In this document: positions 5,028 through 11,290 of the stretch, in pieces
Position numbering within the stretch: the stretch's first letter is position 1
Layout of the letters: each line of letters starts with the position of its first letter
Position numbers and translations under genes: made by a program
Notes under the pieces: generated by a model
Database searches by the model: none
Told to the model about the DNA's origin: nothing
Seen by the model: only the letters and a program-made list of their open reading frames with translations
Source of the DNA: Anaerolineae bacterium
Lineage (GTDB): Bacteria > Chloroflexota > Anaerolineae > JAADDB01
DNA: 14,735 nucleotides
Assembly (NCBI GenBank): GCA_015489285.1
Contig: WGAA01000167.1
Coordinates: 1-14,735, forward strand
Reading direction: 5' to 3'

Positions 5028-5233
5028 GGATCAACCTCCTCACGTTCGTTTCTCAATCTCTTGAGCGCGTCGAACAGCCGGACGATGAGCAGGTCGATGT
5101 CTCCTGCGGGCACGAAGACCTCACCCCGCTCATCGATGATGGCGACGCCCAGATCCCGCACCATGAGGCGCAGGTGGGCGGACACCGGGATGGTATGTGC
5201 GCCTGTGTTTCCGTCGTTTCCGTTGCCCCTCAT
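5012..5233 (-). CDS. Small protein of about 73 residues, uncertain start, unknown function
   Basis: The carboxy half looks like a genuine folded protein: IPVSAHLRLMVRDLGVAIID, then GEVFVPAGDIDLLIVRLFDA and a charged helix (LKRLRNEREEVDPWTMR). The first 12 residues from ATG 5233 are Gly/Asn-rich (RGNGNDGNTG) and no ribosome-binding site precedes that ATG. An in-frame TTG at 5302 would add 23 residues but also lacks a ribosome-binding site. The ATG lies exactly at the edge of a 48-bp inverted-repeat-ended element (5228-5275), which may have disturbed the original 5' end. A good Shine-Dalgarno-like AGGGGGAGG directly after the preceding gene's stop serves only a nine-codon frame. The gene overlaps tadB by 16 bases. 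Function is not recognised. Confidence 0.55.
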   Translation of the reverse strand: MRGNGNDGNTGAHTIPVSAHLRLMVRDLGVAIIDERGEVFVPAGDIDLLIVRLFDALKRLRNEREEVDPWTMR

Positions 5234-5275
5234 TTTTATGTTGCCGGATTTTACGCCCTTACGGGCGGGATGAGG
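5228..5275. repeat. 48-bp palindromic, REP-like element
   Basis: The element is bounded by CCTCAT (5228-5233) and ATGAGG (5270-5275) and contains a hairpin CGCCC-TTAC-GGGCG (5254-5267). It is more AT-rich than the genes around it. The design (short inverted ends plus an internal hairpin) resembles repetitive extragenic palindromes or a miniature element. Only one copy is in the window, so repetitiveness is untested. It could also be a weak transcription-stalling hairpin. Confidence 0.4.
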
Positions 5276-5359
5276 CCGCGAAAAGGGCCGTTTCAGCGCC
5301 AAAATAGCAACATAATCAACCTTCTGGTGCGTGATTATGCGACAAGCCCGCCTCCCCCT

Positions 5360-5815
5360 TCACCACACGTCATTTACCGATGGGGGCGAGGAAGGGGGGT
5401 CTGACGGCTCTTCCTTCGGTTTCGCAGCCGCCGCGCCGGACGCCGCAGATGTGAACTCCGTCAGGTTTCTCACGATTTCATCCGTATCGAGCGGCCTCAA
5501 AGACGAGGCGTACTCCAGGTCGACCTCCAGACCGCCCACGACGCGCGCGACCACGTTGTACACCAGAGCGGAGAGGGCGGCGATGACGCCGTAGATGAGG
5601 CCGTACACCAGCGGCATGACCACCATCATGCCGCCTGCGGCTCCCAGCGCTAACGCGCTCCCCGCTCCCCCTTTCCCTGCGCCGCCCACCACGCCCAGAA
5701 GGGCCAGCAGGCCAAAGGGCACCAGCACCAGGGCGGAAAGCACTACCCCTACGACAAAACCCACCTTGAATGCCGAGCCGATGCCGATGCGTTTAAGAGA
5801 GTACGTTCCCGTCAC
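5360..5815 (-). CDS. DUF3566-like small membrane protein
   Basis: The 151-residue product begins with a polar amphipathic lead (TYSLKRIGIGSAFKVG) and a hydrophobic segment at about 18-44. A Gly/Ala-rich loop (GGAGKGGAGSALALGAAGG) and a second hydrophobic region (about 63-90) follow. Next comes the conserved-looking ARVVGGLEVDLE (90-101), then a Pro/Ser/Ala-rich cytosolic tail with PKEEPSDPPSSPPS. The arrangement 'hKKIxhxSxFKVGhhhG ... YNhhAxxhGGhEhxhE' is that of the DUF3566 membrane family; this is from memory and not searched. GTG at 5815 has GAGGAGGTGACAC upstream and overlaps the previous gene by 23 bases. Its role in the Tad cluster is unknown. Confidence 0.7.
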   Translation of the reverse strand: MTGTYSLKRIGIGSAFKVGFVVGVVLSALVLVPFGLLALLGVVGGAGKGGAGSALALGAAGGMMVVMPLVYGLIYGVIAALSALVYNVVARVVGGLEVDLEYASSLRPLDTDEIVRNLTEFTSAASGAAAAKPKEEPSDPPSSPPSVNDVW

Positions 5816-6416
5816 GTGTCACCTCCTCTGTGTTGGAGAGTTCGAGTAGGACAGCGCGGGCTTTTTTGTCAACCCGCTCTGATGGGACGTGTTGGAGTAT
5901 CCGTTGCGCCAACTCGGGCAATCCCACCATCATCGTGGAGATGTACGCCTTGCGCCCGCTGGACGTGTGCAGCACGAGCGAACTCCAGAGGGATGAGTAG
6001 GATACCCGCACCACATCCGACCAGGGGATGAACTCCCGTCCCCGGAACCCCATCCAGCGGGCATGAAGGATTCCCACTTCCGACACCTTGTGCCTGTCGG
6101 TGTAGTAAGGGACAACGGCGAGAAACGAGAGAAGAGTCGCGCCGCCAAAGAAACCCTCTGCCCACCACGATGCCGAGGTATTCCCCAGGAAACGCGAGTA
6201 GATGACCAGGACGAGAATGGCGAGGTAGCCCAGGCCAGCAAGGACTACTATCCACACGTAGAAGGTGGGATAGTAGAGCACATGGGCCTCCCTGGGCTTC
6301 ATGCGCGCCGTCAGTCTGGACAGGAAGTGAATCCGCGAGCCCGGCCCTTTTCTAAGGCGTTCGCTTACCCACCCCACTACCAGAGCTATCAGGAAATACT
6401 TGATGAAAGTTCCCAC
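5793..6416 (-). CDS. Membrane protein with PH-like carboxy domain, unknown function
   Basis: The 207-residue product has a hydrophobic amino end (FIKYFLIALVVGWV, 4-17), a basic loop, and two further hydrophobic segments (51-74 and 89-105). A soluble domain of about 75 residues follows. That domain has the strand and helix pattern of bacterial PH domains: VSEVGILHARWMGFRGREFI (111-130), then PWSDVVRVSYSS, SLVLHTSSGRKAYIS and a closing helix LPELAQRILQHVP (166-178). GTG at 6416 has GGAGGGTGAAGC upstream. The gene overlaps both neighbours (28 bases upstream, 23 downstream), so it is firmly part of the operon. Such proteins are membrane-anchored scaffolds in other systems; here that is only inference. 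Confidence 0.7.
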   Translation of the reverse strand: MGTFIKYFLIALVVGWVSERLRKGPGSRIHFLSRLTARMKPREAHVLYYPTFYVWIVVLAGLGYLAILVLVIYSRFLGNTSASWWAEGFFGGATLLSFLAVVPYYTDRHKVSEVGILHARWMGFRGREFIPWSDVVRVSYSSLWSSLVLHTSSGRKAYISTMMVGLPELAQRILQHVPSERVDKKARAVLLELSNTEEVTRDGNVLS

Positions 6417-6619
6417 GCTTCACCCTCCTGCAGGCGATTGTCGGTCACCTCTTTCACCCACTCTTCCCATGCCTCGAAGTCGTACACGTCGTAGTCGATG
6501 ACTTCCTGGCCGCAGCGCCTGCAATACCGCTGTCTCACATGTGCCCCGGGCACGTCACTCTCGCGCTCCACCTCCCAGGCGTGAAAACCGAGAAAGCAAA
6601 GAGATTTGCTCACGCGCAT
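6389..6619 (-). CDS. Small zinc-binding protein, DUF1660-like
   Basis: The 76-residue product carries a compact metal-site pattern: Cys-8 and His-13 in SLCFLGFHAWEV, then Cys-33 and Cys-36 in QRYCRRCGQEV. The 'C-x-x-x-GxHxW ... YCxRCG' layout resembles the DUF1660 family of short proteins often seen in phages and mobile elements (recognised by eye). The carboxy half is acidic and Trp/Tyr-rich (DYDVYDFEAWEEWVKEV), and may be a protein-binding helix. ATG at 6619 has GGGGAGGGGATGTGTC upstream. Its presence next to a second CxxC protein (7353-7090) in the same operon is notable. Confidence 0.65.
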   Translation of the reverse strand: MRVSKSLCFLGFHAWEVERESDVPGAHVRQRYCRRCGQEVIDYDVYDFEAWEEWVKEVTDNRLQEGEAWELSSSIS

Positions 6620-6645
6620 GACACATCCCCTCCCCGTATGGCTCT

Positions 6646-6879
6646 TTATCCCCCGTCCCCCGCATCCTCATCCTCGAGGATGTCAGCGGAGATGAAGTCA
6701 TAATCATCGAGCAGGTCCTTGCCGAACAGGATTGTTTCCAGGTCTTCGTCCACGGCCACGACGCCGTCGCCGCCCAGGTCATACACCCACAGGTTTTTGC
6801 CCTCATAGGCGATGCGCCCTATGGCAGTCATGTCGTACAGGAGCATTTTCGCCAGTGTCTTCGGTGTGAGCCGTTGCAC
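6646..6879 (-). CDS. Acidic 77-residue protein, unknown function
   Basis: The start is taken at GTG 6879 because AAAGGAGGAAAAACC directly precedes it. A GTG at 6900 overlaps the previous stop as GTGA but has no ribosome-binding site. The product starts MQRLTPKTLAKMLLYDMTAI. It has a central beta-like stretch (IAYEGKNLWVYDLGGDGVVA) and ends in a strongly acidic tail (DLLDDY, DILEDEDAGDGG). No cysteines or membrane segments are present, so it is probably a soluble cytosolic protein. The acidic tail would suit binding to a basic partner. No family is recognised. Confidence 0.65.
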   Translation of the reverse strand: MQRLTPKTLAKMLLYDMTAIGRIAYEGKNLWVYDLGGDGVVAVDEDLETILFGKDLLDDYDFISADILEDEDAGDGG

Positions 6880-6896
6880 GGTTTTTCCTCCTTTCG

Positions 6897-7076
6897 TCAC
6901 AGAACGCTCTGTAACAGTCCCATCAGGGCGTCTCGTAAGTGAGACAGCAAACCCGAGTCCGACAGCCAGTGAATAAGGGGCAGAAGCAATGCGATGATTA
7001 GCATCAGGACGAGCATTCCCTCATCCTGGTACTCTCCCCGTCTGTCGTGTGCCCAGCGAAGAAACGGCTCCTTCAT
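6897..7076 (-). CDS. 59-residue membrane protein with a prepilin-like boundary
   Basis: ATG at 7076 has GAGGAGGTGAGGCC upstream. The product starts MKEPFLRWAHDRRGEYQDEG. The charged leader ends at Gly-14 and Glu-19 lies at +5, followed at once by a hydrophobic helix (MLVLMLIIALLLPLIHWL, 21-38) and an amphipathic tail (SHLRDALMGLLQSVL). Leader charge, Gly boundary, +5 Glu and length (45 residues after cleavage) all fit a minor Flp or TadE-type pilin. The other proteins here with the same boundary are Flp, TadE and TadG at the far end of the operon. The polar stretch E-Y-Q-D-E-G right after the boundary is more acidic than usual. The alternative is a simple single-pass membrane protein. Confidence 0.65.
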   Translation of the reverse strand: MKEPFLRWAHDRRGEYQDEGMLVLMLIIALLLPLIHWLSDSGLLSHLRDALMGLLQSVL

Positions 7077-7089
7077 GGCCTCACCTCCT

Positions 7090-7353
7090 CTACCACTGCT
7101 TTCGCTTTTTCGGCGCAAAACACGTACACGTGCGCCACACGTAAGGTGGCCGCTCGCCCCCTATCTGCTCTGTGTTCACGAAGTAAGGCATTCCGCACTT
7201 CATGCAATGCCCCACCACGACCCAGGGGGCCAGCGGATTTTCCCCCGCAGCCACACCGTGCTCCAAGCGTATCCGAACGGTAGGTGCGCCCTCCCGTCCG
7301 TCAGGGAAAAAAGTCCCCGTTCTCGTATGCATCGTTCCTGTTGTAGGCGTCAT
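7090..7353 (-). CDS. Small CxxC protein, probable zinc ribbon
   Basis: The 87-residue product has a metal-binding pattern in its second half: GHCMKCGMPYFV (Cys-50, Cys-53, with His-49 adjacent) and WRTCTCF (Cys-76, Cys-78). A basic end PKKRKQW follows. The first 40 residues are Thr/Gly-rich and include a strand-like VRIRLEHGV. CxxC plus CxC about 23 residues apart suits a zinc ribbon or knuckle; the family is not recognised. ATG at 7353 overlaps the preceding stop as ATGA and has AAGGAGGAAAG upstream, which fixes the start although the frame stays open for 16 more codons. A cytosolic regulator or adaptor is possible. Confidence 0.7.
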   Translation of the reverse strand: MTPTTGTMHTRTGTFFPDGREGAPTVRIRLEHGVAAGENPLAPWVVVGHCMKCGMPYFVNTEQIGGERPPYVWRTCTCFAPKKRKQW

Positions 7354-7571
7354 CTTTCCTCCTTCACTTTCTTGCCTTCTTCCTCCCAGCGCATCTTCCA
7401 CAGGCGCTTTCTCGTCTCGTCACACAATGCTCCCAGGAGGCTCAGTACGGCGAAAACCACATACGTCCACCAGGAACGTCCGCAGGCCAGGATGGCCCCT
7501 GCGACTATGAACAGTATCGTCTCGAAGAAGGTGAGCAGATAGAGGGCGTACCACACCCCCTTTTCCCTCAT
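7350..7571 (-). CDS. 73-residue two-helix membrane protein
   Basis: ATG at 7571 overlaps the tadA stop as ATGA, with ACGAGGGTGCG upstream inside tadA. The product is MREKGVWYALYLLTFFETIL and onward, with hydrophobic segments at about 7-30 and 34-50. A highly charged tail (DETRKRLWKMRWEEEGKKVKEER) probably faces the cytosol. The same frame continues open far upstream through tadA, but that part is only an alternative frame of tadA. It is the first of seven accessory genes between tadA and tadB. No family is recognised. Confidence 0.7.
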   Translation of the reverse strand: MREKGVWYALYLLTFFETILFIVAGAILACGRSWWTYVVFAVLSLLGALCDETRKRLWKMRWEEEGKKVKEER

Positions 7572-8857
7572 CGTCGCACCCTCGTGACGTCGTTCACCTT
7601 CTCCCACACGGGGTTGTCCCGCGTGGACCGCTCCGCCACGTACCGCCACAGGGGACGGAAGCGCACGTCCCCGCCCCGCAACTCCGGCTCCACCTCGACC
7701 ACCTCCAGCACCCGCCGCACGCCGAAGGGATCGAACCCTATCTGCACGATGATGTCCACCGCGCGGCGGAACAGGTCCTTGGTGGCGGCCAGTTTCACGT
7801 TCAGGTCGAGCATGAGCAACGTGCCGAAGGTGGCCACCACCTCCCGCGGGCTGTCCGCGTGCACGGTGGAAAGGCCGGGGTGGTCCGACATCTGGGCGCG
7901 GAAGAGCCACATGCCCACGTCCCCCCGCCGCACCTCGCCCACGATGAGCCACCAGCGGGGTGTCATGCGCATGGCCGCGGTGACGAGTTGCCCCATGTCC
8001 ACACCGAACTTCCCCTCCAGGTTGGCGGGCCGCGCCTCCAGGCTGACCACGTGCGGCCTGTCCAGGAAGATTTCCGCCGGGTCCTCGGCCATGACGATGC
8101 GGTTCTCGGGCGGAATCATGTTGGCCAGGAAGGAGAGGAACGTGGTCTTGCCCGTGCCTGTGCCGCCAGCGACGATGATGCGCAGCCGCCTGCGGACGGC
8201 GTCCTCCAGCATGTCCGCCATCGCGGGCGGGAGCATCTTCCACTCCTCCACCATGCGCTTCCTGGTGACCGGTTTGGCCTCAAAGAAGCGGATGTTCACC
8301 GCGGGGTACTCGCCGTTGGCGATGGGGGGCGCGACCACGTGCACGCGCGCACCCGCGGGAAACCGCTCCGAGCGGGGGAGTTTGGCGGAGACGATGGGCT
8401 CGGCCTCGGTCATGCGGCGACCTACCACCGCCAGCATCTTGTCCACCACCACGCGCGCGGCCTGGGGCGAGGGCCGCAGGCCCTGAACGGGCCGGGGGAA
8501 GACCTCCCCCTTTGGAATCGTCCACACCGTGCCGTCGGGGTTCAGCATGATTTCGGTAATCTCCCCCCGCGCGGCCATGTCCAGGAGCGGCTCCAGCCAG
8601 CCCAGTCCGAACGCCTGGGCCATGACCTCGCGGACGATGCCTTCCACGTCCACGCCCGCCGCGTTCACCCCGCGGCGGGCCACCGCGTCGGTCACCAGCA
8701 CCCGGGCCGCCTCCCGGACGCGAGGGCGGTCCTCCTCTTTCAGGCCCCGCACCACCATGTCGGGAAACCGTCCGGCCAGGGCCGAGGCAACCTCCGCGAT
8801 GAGGGCATCTCTATCTTCGGGCGTCAAGCTCTGTGACTGCGTGATGTATCCCAGCAT
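7568..8857 (-). CDS. tadA: TadA/CpaF-type secretion ATPase
   Basis: This 429-residue protein is a GspE/VirB11-superfamily ATPase, the motor of Tad pili. Visible motifs are a Walker A GGTGTGKT (231-238), an Asp box EDPAEIF (259-265), a Walker B region RWWLIVGEVRRGD (301-313) with Glu-308, and a His box GLSTVHADSP (328-337). The amino domain (about 1-110) includes the CpaF-typical GLGWLEPLL and ITEIMLNPDGTVWTI (100-114). ERFPAGARVHVVAPPI (164-179) precedes the core, as in CpaF. Length matches the family. ATG at 8857 lies three bases after the tadZ stop, with GAAGAGGTAAGCC upstream. It should act as a cytosolic hexamer under TadB/TadC. CpaF-type length, TadZ next door and TadB/C downstream exclude a conjugative VirB11 as the first choice. 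Confidence 0.95.
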   Translation of the reverse strand: MLGYITQSQSLTPEDRDALIAEVASALAGRFPDMVVRGLKEEDRPRVREAARVLVTDAVARRGVNAAGVDVEGIVREVMAQAFGLGWLEPLLDMAARGEITEIMLNPDGTVWTIPKGEVFPRPVQGLRPSPQAARVVVDKMLAVVGRRMTEAEPIVSAKLPRSERFPAGARVHVVAPPIANGEYPAVNIRFFEAKPVTRKRMVEEWKMLPPAMADMLEDAVRRRLRIIVAGGTGTGKTTFLSFLANMIPPENRIVMAEDPAEIFLDRPHVVSLEARPANLEGKFGVDMGQLVTAAMRMTPRWWLIVGEVRRGDVGMWLFRAQMSDHPGLSTVHADSPREVVATFGTLLMLDLNVKLAATKDLFRRAVDIIVQIGFDPFGVRRVLEVVEVEPELRGGDVRFRPLWRYVAERSTRDNPVWEKVNDVTRVRR

Positions 8858-8860
8858 GGC

Positions 8861-10252
8861 TTACCTCTTCAACCTCACGCGGATGCCGCCCAGGTTGAAC
8901 ACCCTTCCTCTGGGCTTCACGCCCGAGAGGTTGGGGAAGAAGAAGGCCACGATCTGGTCGATGCCCTCGCGAAAGTCCTCCACCGAGACCACGGGGGCCT
9001 GGAAGTTCAACTGCGCCCGCCGCACATCGGGGTCGTGGGGGATGCGGGCGATGACGGGCGGGGCCCAGCCGAGTTTCGACTCGATGCCGTCCCGAAACGC
9101 GTTGGGCGTGAGCGGGTCACGCTCGGTGACCCGGTTGAGGACGATGTAGATGGCCTCCTTCGGCACGCGATAGCGCGGGTCCAGGACGCCCGTGAGGATG
9201 TTCAGGGTCTCGATGGCGTTCACCTGGTCCGACAGGGAGGGCTCGGCCACCAGGATGACCGCGGTGGCCCGCATCAGGGGCTGGATGTTCCATTCCGTCT
9301 GCGTGGGCGGCAGGTCCATGACCACCGCCGCGTAGGGCGGGGCCAGGACCCGTATCTCGTCCACCAGCCGGGCGATGCTCCCCTCCCGCGCCTCGGAGAG
9401 CGCCCGGCGCATGGACTCCTCGACCAGTCGTCGGGCGGGCATGTTCGACGCGGCGAGTTCCTCGGCGATGCTTCCCGCGCGGGCGATCATGTCCTCCGCG
9501 GCGATCTGGGCCGCGTGCACCGCGTCGTTGGGCGATAGGAGCACGTCCAGCACGCCGTCCTTGCGCTGGATGGCGGATTGCAGCGCCCGCCGCGACGGCG
9601 CGCGGAACCACTGCCCCATGTTGGGACTGCGGGGCAGTCCCAACTGGATGCCCACCGCGTCGGGGGTGTCGAAGCCCACGATGAGGGTGCGCACGCCGTG
9701 CTGGGCCAGCCGGTAGGCGAAGTTCACGGCCACGGTGGTCTTGCCCGGGCCGCCCTTCGACGCGGTCACCGCGAACACGTGGGTGCCCGAGGCCACGGTC
9801 GCGGCGGATGTGCTCACGGCCATATGCCGGCTCATGGCCTGGGCGGGCGCGACCTGGGCCTGCATGGCCCGTTCGCTCTGGCCCACCTGATAGACGCGGT
9901 TCATCAGTTCCGAGGGGTTCACGGGCTTGGTGAGCACCTCCCGCACCTTGTCCACGTTGAGCAGCGCGGGACGCAGGGGCTCCATCCCCGCGGGGATGAG
10001 CACGACCAGGGCCGCGCCGCCGTGCTTCGAGGCCAGAAACTGCATCAGGCCCTTCTCCCCTTTGGGGATGAGGAGTTCCGCGTCCACGACGGCCACCTCC
10101 GCAGAGGCCACGGGCAGTTGCGCCTCCAGGAGTTCCACGGTGGGCGCAAGGCCCACGACCGAGAGCCGCGGGTCCTGCAGGGCCACGCCGTAGAGGGCGG
10201 TCAGGGCCTCCTGGCCCGGCGCGCTGAGAAAGACGCGTACCTTCTCGCTCAT
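8861..10252 (-). CDS. tadZ: TadZ/CpaE-like pilus-localising ParA-family ATPase
   Basis: This 463-residue protein has two domains. Residues 1-122 form a receiver-like fold with Asp-57 (AVVDAELL) and Lys-109-Pro (LTKPVNPSEL). The acidic pair near the first strand is absent, so phosphorylation is doubtful; TadZ receivers are usually atypical. A linker (125-155) leads to a MinD/ParA-type ATPase. It has the deviant Walker A SKGGPGKTT (165-173, signature Lys-166), the next strand IVGFDTPDAVG (191-201) and Walker B AAVVMDLPP (308-316). VILVAEPSLSDQVNAIETL (332-350) is typical of the fold. A helix-rich stretch (about 245-300) separates the first motifs from Walker B and seems longer than usual. TadZ marks the site of Tad assembly at the membrane. 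ATG at 10252 lies four bases after the cpaB stop, with AAAGGAGG upstream. Confidence 0.9.
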   Translation of the reverse strand: MSEKVRVFLSAPGQEALTALYGVALQDPRLSVVGLAPTVELLEAQLPVASAEVAVVDAELLIPKGEKGLMQFLASKHGGAALVVLIPAGMEPLRPALLNVDKVREVLTKPVNPSELMNRVYQVGQSERAMQAQVAPAQAMSRHMAVSTSAATVASGTHVFAVTASKGGPGKTTVAVNFAYRLAQHGVRTLIVGFDTPDAVGIQLGLPRSPNMGQWFRAPSRRALQSAIQRKDGVLDVLLSPNDAVHAAQIAAEDMIARAGSIAEELAASNMPARRLVEESMRRALSEAREGSIARLVDEIRVLAPPYAAVVMDLPPTQTEWNIQPLMRATAVILVAEPSLSDQVNAIETLNILTGVLDPRYRVPKEAIYIVLNRVTERDPLTPNAFRDGIESKLGWAPPVIARIPHDPDVRRAQLNFQAPVVSVEDFREGIDQIVAFFFPNLSGVKPRGRVFNLGGIRVRLKR

Positions 10253-10256
10253 GACC

Positions 10257-11243
10257 TCACCCTCCTTTCCCCGCGGGCGTCGCGGTGGGCGTGGGCGTTC
10301 GCACGGGCGTTTTCGTCTTCGCTCCCCGCCGTGGCGTCGGAGTGGATGTGGGCGTCGGTGTGGTCGTAGGCGTGGGCAGGATGGGCGGCCCTTCCAGCGC
10401 GAAGTTCAGGACGTCCGCGGCGCTGACGCCCACGCTCACCTCCCCCGCGCGTTCCAGGGGTTCCAGGGCCAGGTAGATGCGCCCCTTCGCGTCCAGGAGG
10501 GTCAGAAGTTCCAGGGGCGAGACGGCCAGGGTGTCCGTCACGTCCTCGGACGTGCGCACCGTGAGGGTGATGGGGGTGACGGGCGCTTCCAGCAGGATGA
10601 CGTCCTCGTTCGTCCGCCGGTTTACGGGCATGAGTTTGCCGCCCTGGGTCGTCTCCCGGTAGCGGAAACTCTGGGGCACCAGAAGGACCTTCAGGCCGGA
10701 AAGCATGACGCGGGCCACGGGGCCCGGTCCGCCGGTAAGCCTTGCATGGCCGGATGCCGACGTGGGGGATGTCATCTCGACTTCGGTGTACACATCCGCC
10801 CGCTGTTCCAACCCCAGTTCCGAGGGGTCCAGGATGCCGATGACGGTCACCCGGTCGCCGGGGCGCAGGTCTCCCAGGACGCCCGAGGCTTTGTTCACGT
10901 GGACGCCCACCGCGCGCGTGTCGGGGTCGAGTTGCGCGGGCAGACCGTACGCGCCCGCGCCGATCATGTCCTCCGTGATCTGGTCTCCCGCGGCCCGGGC
11001 CACGGCCAGGACCTTGCCCACCACCTCGTCGGGGCTGCGGAAGGCTCCCGGCAGGCGGGCGGACGCGTGAATCTGCACGACGCGTACATCCCGGGCCGTG
11101 AGTTTCGTGCCTGCGGCCAGGGGACGGGCCGCCACCACCGTGGGCACGGTGTGCTTCATGCCGCCGAAGAAGGCCAGGACCAGCACGAAGGTGATGACCA
11201 CCACCAGGGCCGTAATGCCGATGCCTTTCATGCCTTTGCTCAT
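10257..11243 (-). CDS. cpaB: CpaB/RcpC-like pilus assembly protein with SAF domain
   Basis: The 328-residue product has an amino-terminal membrane anchor (about 8-28, ITALVVVITFVLVLAFFGG). A SAF-type domain follows (about 34-97; VPTVVAARPLAAGTKLTARD, then PDEVVGKVLAVARAAGDQIT). The CpaB/RcpC domain runs to about 282, with VNKASGVLGDLRPGDRVTVI (116-135) the most characteristic block. The end is a low-complexity Pro/Thr tail (290-323; PTPTTTPTPTSTPTPRRGAK), common in surface proteins of Chloroflexota. In Gram-negatives the CpaB domain works in the periplasm beside the secretin. No secretin gene is here, so the tail may instead pass through a thick or S-layer wall (inference). ATG at 11243 has GAGGAGGTAAAACACG upstream; the gap to the preceding gene is 47 bases with no clear promoter. 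Confidence 0.9.
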   Translation of the reverse strand: MSKGMKGIGITALVVVITFVLVLAFFGGMKHTVPTVVAARPLAAGTKLTARDVRVVQIHASARLPGAFRSPDEVVGKVLAVARAAGDQITEDMIGAGAYGLPAQLDPDTRAVGVHVNKASGVLGDLRPGDRVTVIGILDPSELGLEQRADVYTEVEMTSPTSASGHARLTGGPGPVARVMLSGLKVLLVPQSFRYRETTQGGKLMPVNRRTNEDVILLEAPVTPITLTVRTSEDVTDTLAVSPLELLTLLDAKGRIYLALEPLERAGEVSVGVSAADVLNFALEGPPILPTPTTTPTPTSTPTPRRGAKTKTPVRTPTPTATPAGKGG

Positions 11244-11290
11244 CGTGTTTTACCTCCTCATGTCGGAATCGTGATGTCTGAATTTACTCG

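Noticed and set aside
7572..8243. Upstream extension of the 73-residue membrane protein through tadA
   Set aside because: The extension is an alternative frame of tadA with no recognisable content; the ATGA overlap at 7571 and its ribosome-binding site fix the real start.
7568..8857. Reading the secretion ATPase as a conjugative VirB11
   Set aside because: Its amino region, length and the TadZ/TadB/TadC neighbours match CpaF/TadA better.
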